NCBI GenBank assembly: GCA_026388345.1
Contig: JAPLJY010000124.1
Span: 1 to 16,207 of the forward strand
DNA: 16,207 nt
Direction of reading: 5' to 3'
From: Deltaproteobacteria bacterium
GTDB taxonomy: Bacteria > Desulfobacterota > Syntrophia > Syntrophales > UBA5619
The position numbers and the translations under genes were made by a program. Below the pieces are notes generated by a model. That model did not search any database. It saw only the letters and a list, made by a program, of their open reading frames with translations, and had not been told where the DNA came from. Of the stretch, positions 14,624 to 16,207 are shown piece after piece (within the stretch, counting starts at the first letter, position 1; each line of letters begins with the position of its first letter).

Positions 14624-15106
14624 TTACGCCCGCTTTGCAGAGAGGATGACGACCGGCTCGAGGGGAACGTCCGCGTGCATGCCCGTGTTGCCCGTCGCGA
14701 CCGAGGCGATCCGATCGACGATCTCCATGCCGCCCGTGACCTTCGCAAAGACCGCATAGCCGAAATCCCGGGTTCCATGGTCGAGAAAGGCGTTGTCCTT
14801 GAGGTTGATGAAGAACTGGGAGGTGGCGCTGTTGATCTCCTGGGTCCTTGCCATCGACAGGGTGCCCCGTTCGTTCTTCAGACCGTTTCCGGCCTCGTTT
14901 TTGATCGGCGGACGGGTTTTCTTCTCCTTCATGTCGGTCGTGAAGCCGCCGCCCTGGAGGACGAATCCGGGGATGACGCGGTGGAAGATCGTGTCGCTGA
15001 AGAAACCGTCGTCCACATACTGAAGAAAATTCTCGACGGTGACGGGCGCCTCGGCGTCGAAGAGCTCGATCGTAACGTCCCCCAGGCTGGTCGATAAGAT
15101 GATCAT
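14624..15106 (-). CDS. ppiB: Cyclophilin-type peptidyl-prolyl cis-trans isomerase (PpiB-like)
   Basis: The product has 160 residues from ATG 15106, chosen because [16 protein letters not shown] is the usual cyclophilin start and CAGGAGAG lies just upstream. A longer frame to 15277 has no family match. The catalytic segment is [13 protein letters not shown] (Arg43, Phe48, Gln51), followed by SMAR (84-87), [14 protein letters not shown] (96-109) and [13 protein letters not shown] (115-127). It has no signal peptide, so it acts in the cytoplasm, catalysing isomerisation of X-Pro bonds during protein folding. It is divergent from the YhcH-family gene to its right. Confidence 0.93.
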   Translation of the reverse strand: MIILSTSLGDVTIELFDAEAPVTVENFLQYVDDGFFSDTIFHRVIPGFVLQGGGFTTDMKEKKTRPPIKNEAGNGLKNERGTLSMARTQEINSATSQFFINLKDNAFLDHGTRDFGYAVFAKVTGGMEIVDRIASVATGNTGMHADVPLEPVVILSAKRA

Positions 15107-15237
15107 GTCTGTCTCTCCTGAAAAGTTTTCGGCGACCATAGCATCCGGGGAATCCGCGGTCAAGGAGACTCGCCCGATTTTTTTGAGGGGAGAAGAGGAA
15201 TGACGGATGCGGTTGAAAGACCTGAGGGGTAAGTAAT

Positions 15238-15284
15238 GCCGGAAAGATCCGGCCCATACAAACATAATCCCGTACAAACATAAT
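15238..15284 (+). promoter_or_regulatory. Hairpin and 12-bp direct repeat in the leader of the YhcH-family gene
   Basis: GCCGGA-AAGA-TCCGGC (15238-15253) is a perfect hairpin without a T tract. It is followed by TACAAACATAAT twice (15257-15268 and 15273-15284) with a 16-bp period, ending 14 bp before the start codon. The elements could be a regulator site or an mRNA leader structure. Confidence 0.35.
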
Positions 15285-15298
15285 TAGGAGGTGACAAA

Positions 15299-15769
15299 AT
15301 GATCTTGGGAAGCATTCGGAACCTGGAGACCGACAGGCAGTTTCTAACAAAGGTATTGGTCAAAGGATTGGAGTACTTGAAAAAAACCGATTTCTCCAAA
15401 GTGGCAACCGGCCGGTACGAGATCGAGGGCGCCGCGATCTTCGCCCTGGTTCAGGAATACCGGACCGCGCCCAAGGGTGAGAAGAAACCGGAGGCCCACC
15501 GGAAATACGTCGACATTCAGTATATGGATCATGGGGCCGAGATCATCGGTTACGGCCTGGAAAACCCGGCGAACGAGGTTTCGGATGACCGGCTGGCGGA
15601 GAAGGACGTGCTCAATTTCAAGACCGTGCAAAACGAGATGGATTTGGTCCTGACGCAGGGGATGTACGCCATCCTGTTCCCGCAGGACATCCACCGGCCG
15701 GGTTGCCATTACGGAGAAGGCGGTAACGTAAAAAAGGTCGTTCTGAAAATCAGCAAAGACCTTTTGTGA
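15299..15769 (+). CDS. YhcH/YjgK/YiaL (TabA-like, DUF386) family protein
   Basis: The product has 156 residues, the normal length. The ribosome site TAGGAGGTGA lies 4 bp before the ATG. Family hallmarks are GSIRNLE at the start, GRYEIEGAAIFALVQEY, AHRKYVDIQYM (His67, Asp72, Gln74), GAEIIGY (Glu81) and LFPQDIHRPGC (Asp130, His132); the polar residues are likely metal and ligand contacts in a cupin-like barrel. Relatives include E. coli TabA (biofilm-related) and proteins of sialic-acid or sugar catabolism, so the exact substrate is unknown. It is convergent with the broken membrane-protein gene to its right. Confidence 0.9.
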   Translation: MILGSIRNLETDRQFLTKVLVKGLEYLKKTDFSKVATGRYEIEGAAIFALVQEYRTAPKGEKKPEAHRKYVDIQYMDHGAEIIGYGLENPANEVSDDRLAEKDVLNFKTVQNEMDLVLTQGMYAILFPQDIHRPGCHYGEGGNVKKVVLKISKDLL

Positions 15770-15791
15770 AAGGCGACGGCCGGAGTTATCG

Positions 15792-16207
15792 TTACGTATC
15801 GCCGGGGATCGGCATCCGGCGGTCGACTCGCAACGCAAGAACGATGAGGGAGACGGCAAGGCAGATGATCCCGAGGCCGACGACGATTCGGGAGACCGGA
15901 AAGAGGCTGATCAGGTAGAAGGCCGTGATGTTCGTCCCGAAGAACGAGCCGACGGTGGAGATGAACAGGACCATGCCGGCGGTGAGCCCCGACTGTCGCT
16001 CGCGACAAGCGATCCGAGGCGGACATCCGCGATGCGGTCGGAGATCAGTTCGCAGACAGGCTTGTAGAAGGCCGGAATCAGGATCACCCAGAGGGAGCAG
16101 ACGACGAGAAAGGCGGCGAGAACCGAGATCCGGGGGTAGCGCCGCGACAGGTAGCCGCCGGCGACGTAGCCCACGGAGAAGTGAACCATGAAGGAGCTGA
16201 TGATGCT
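15792..16207 (-). pseudogene. Multi-spanning membrane protein, MFS-like or fused MFS/spermidine-synthase type, frameshifted (5' end outside window)
   Basis: From the right edge one frame reads SFMVHFSVGYVAGGYLSRRYP, then a hydrophobic helix LAAFLVVCSLWVILIPAFY and ISDRIADVRLGSLVAS. The family-like continuation lies in a different frame: ACRERQSGLTAGMVLF, STVGSFFGTNITAFYLISLF and VVGLGIICLAVSLIVLAL, stopping at 15792. The switch falls between about 15990 and 16030. The two matches use overlapping bases there, so a small deletion of family sequence plus the frame change is likely. The STVGSFFGT motif and neighbouring helices recall the membrane half of fused MFS/spermidine-synthase proteins. 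An assembly error is possible. Confidence 0.65.

Noticed and set aside
14624..15277. Longer start for the isomerase giving a 217-residue protein
   Set aside because: The extra 57 residues have no cyclophilin similarity, while the ATG at 15106 has a good ribosome site and the normal family N-terminus.

Overview
The window reads as a bacterial chromosome segment, most likely from a Gram-negative proteobacterium. A deltaproteobacterial (Desulfobacterota-like) host is my low-confidence guess, from the moderately high GC, the codon choice and the mixture of gene families. It holds the edge of a LapA-type biofilm adhesin locus. On the left are the C-terminal end of a type I secretion membrane-fusion protein (HlyD/LapC family, 1-533) and a LuxR-type regulator with a degenerate receiver domain (538-1158). 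On the right is a 1918-residue RTX/LapA-like adhesin on the minus strand (8202-13958). It has an N-terminal retention module with a TAAG motif like the LapG protease site, T1SS-143-type repeats, a von Willebrand A domain, cadherin/VCBS-like repeats, RTX nonapeptides and a C-terminal type I secretion signal.

Between the regulator and the adhesin lies about 6.9 kb of accessory DNA (1159-8033). It contains four intact AAA/DUF4143 ATPases (1422-2552 minus, 3864-5102 plus, 5271-6437 minus, 6764-7906 plus), the frameshifted tail of a fifth (3556-3691), and an AbrB/PIN toxin-antitoxin pair (2853-3550). The most striking feature is that these modules are separated by six broken copies of the last part of the luxR gene, covering the recognition helix and C-terminus. 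All six lie in the same orientation as the intact gene (1335-1411, 2642-2722, 3697-3773, 5114-5165, 6502-6616, 7950-8033). Two copies hold the upstream part plus a core of about 35-40 bp. Four hold the core, or part of it, plus the downstream part and the stop codon. Two ATPase modules are flanked by one of each kind, like attL/attR halves around an insert in a luxR 3' end. The copies differ from each other largely at synonymous positions, so they look like ends of several once-coding luxR genes. The last copy lies just upstream of a strong terminator that probably once ended the luxR transcript. No recombinase or transposase gene is visible.

Right of the adhesin is ordinary housekeeping or peripheral content: a DUF3783 protein (14188-14556), a cyclophilin-type peptidyl-prolyl isomerase (14624-15106 minus), a YhcH/YjgK/YiaL (TabA-like) sugar-metabolism protein (15299-15769), and the 3' part of a multi-spanning membrane protein gene. 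That gene is broken by a frameshift and apparent internal deletion (15792-16207 minus) and runs off the window edge.

How the parts fit: the T1SS protein would export the adhesin, the LuxR protein is a candidate regulator of the locus, and the ATPase/toxin modules are probably unrelated passengers that accumulated at the luxR 3' end.
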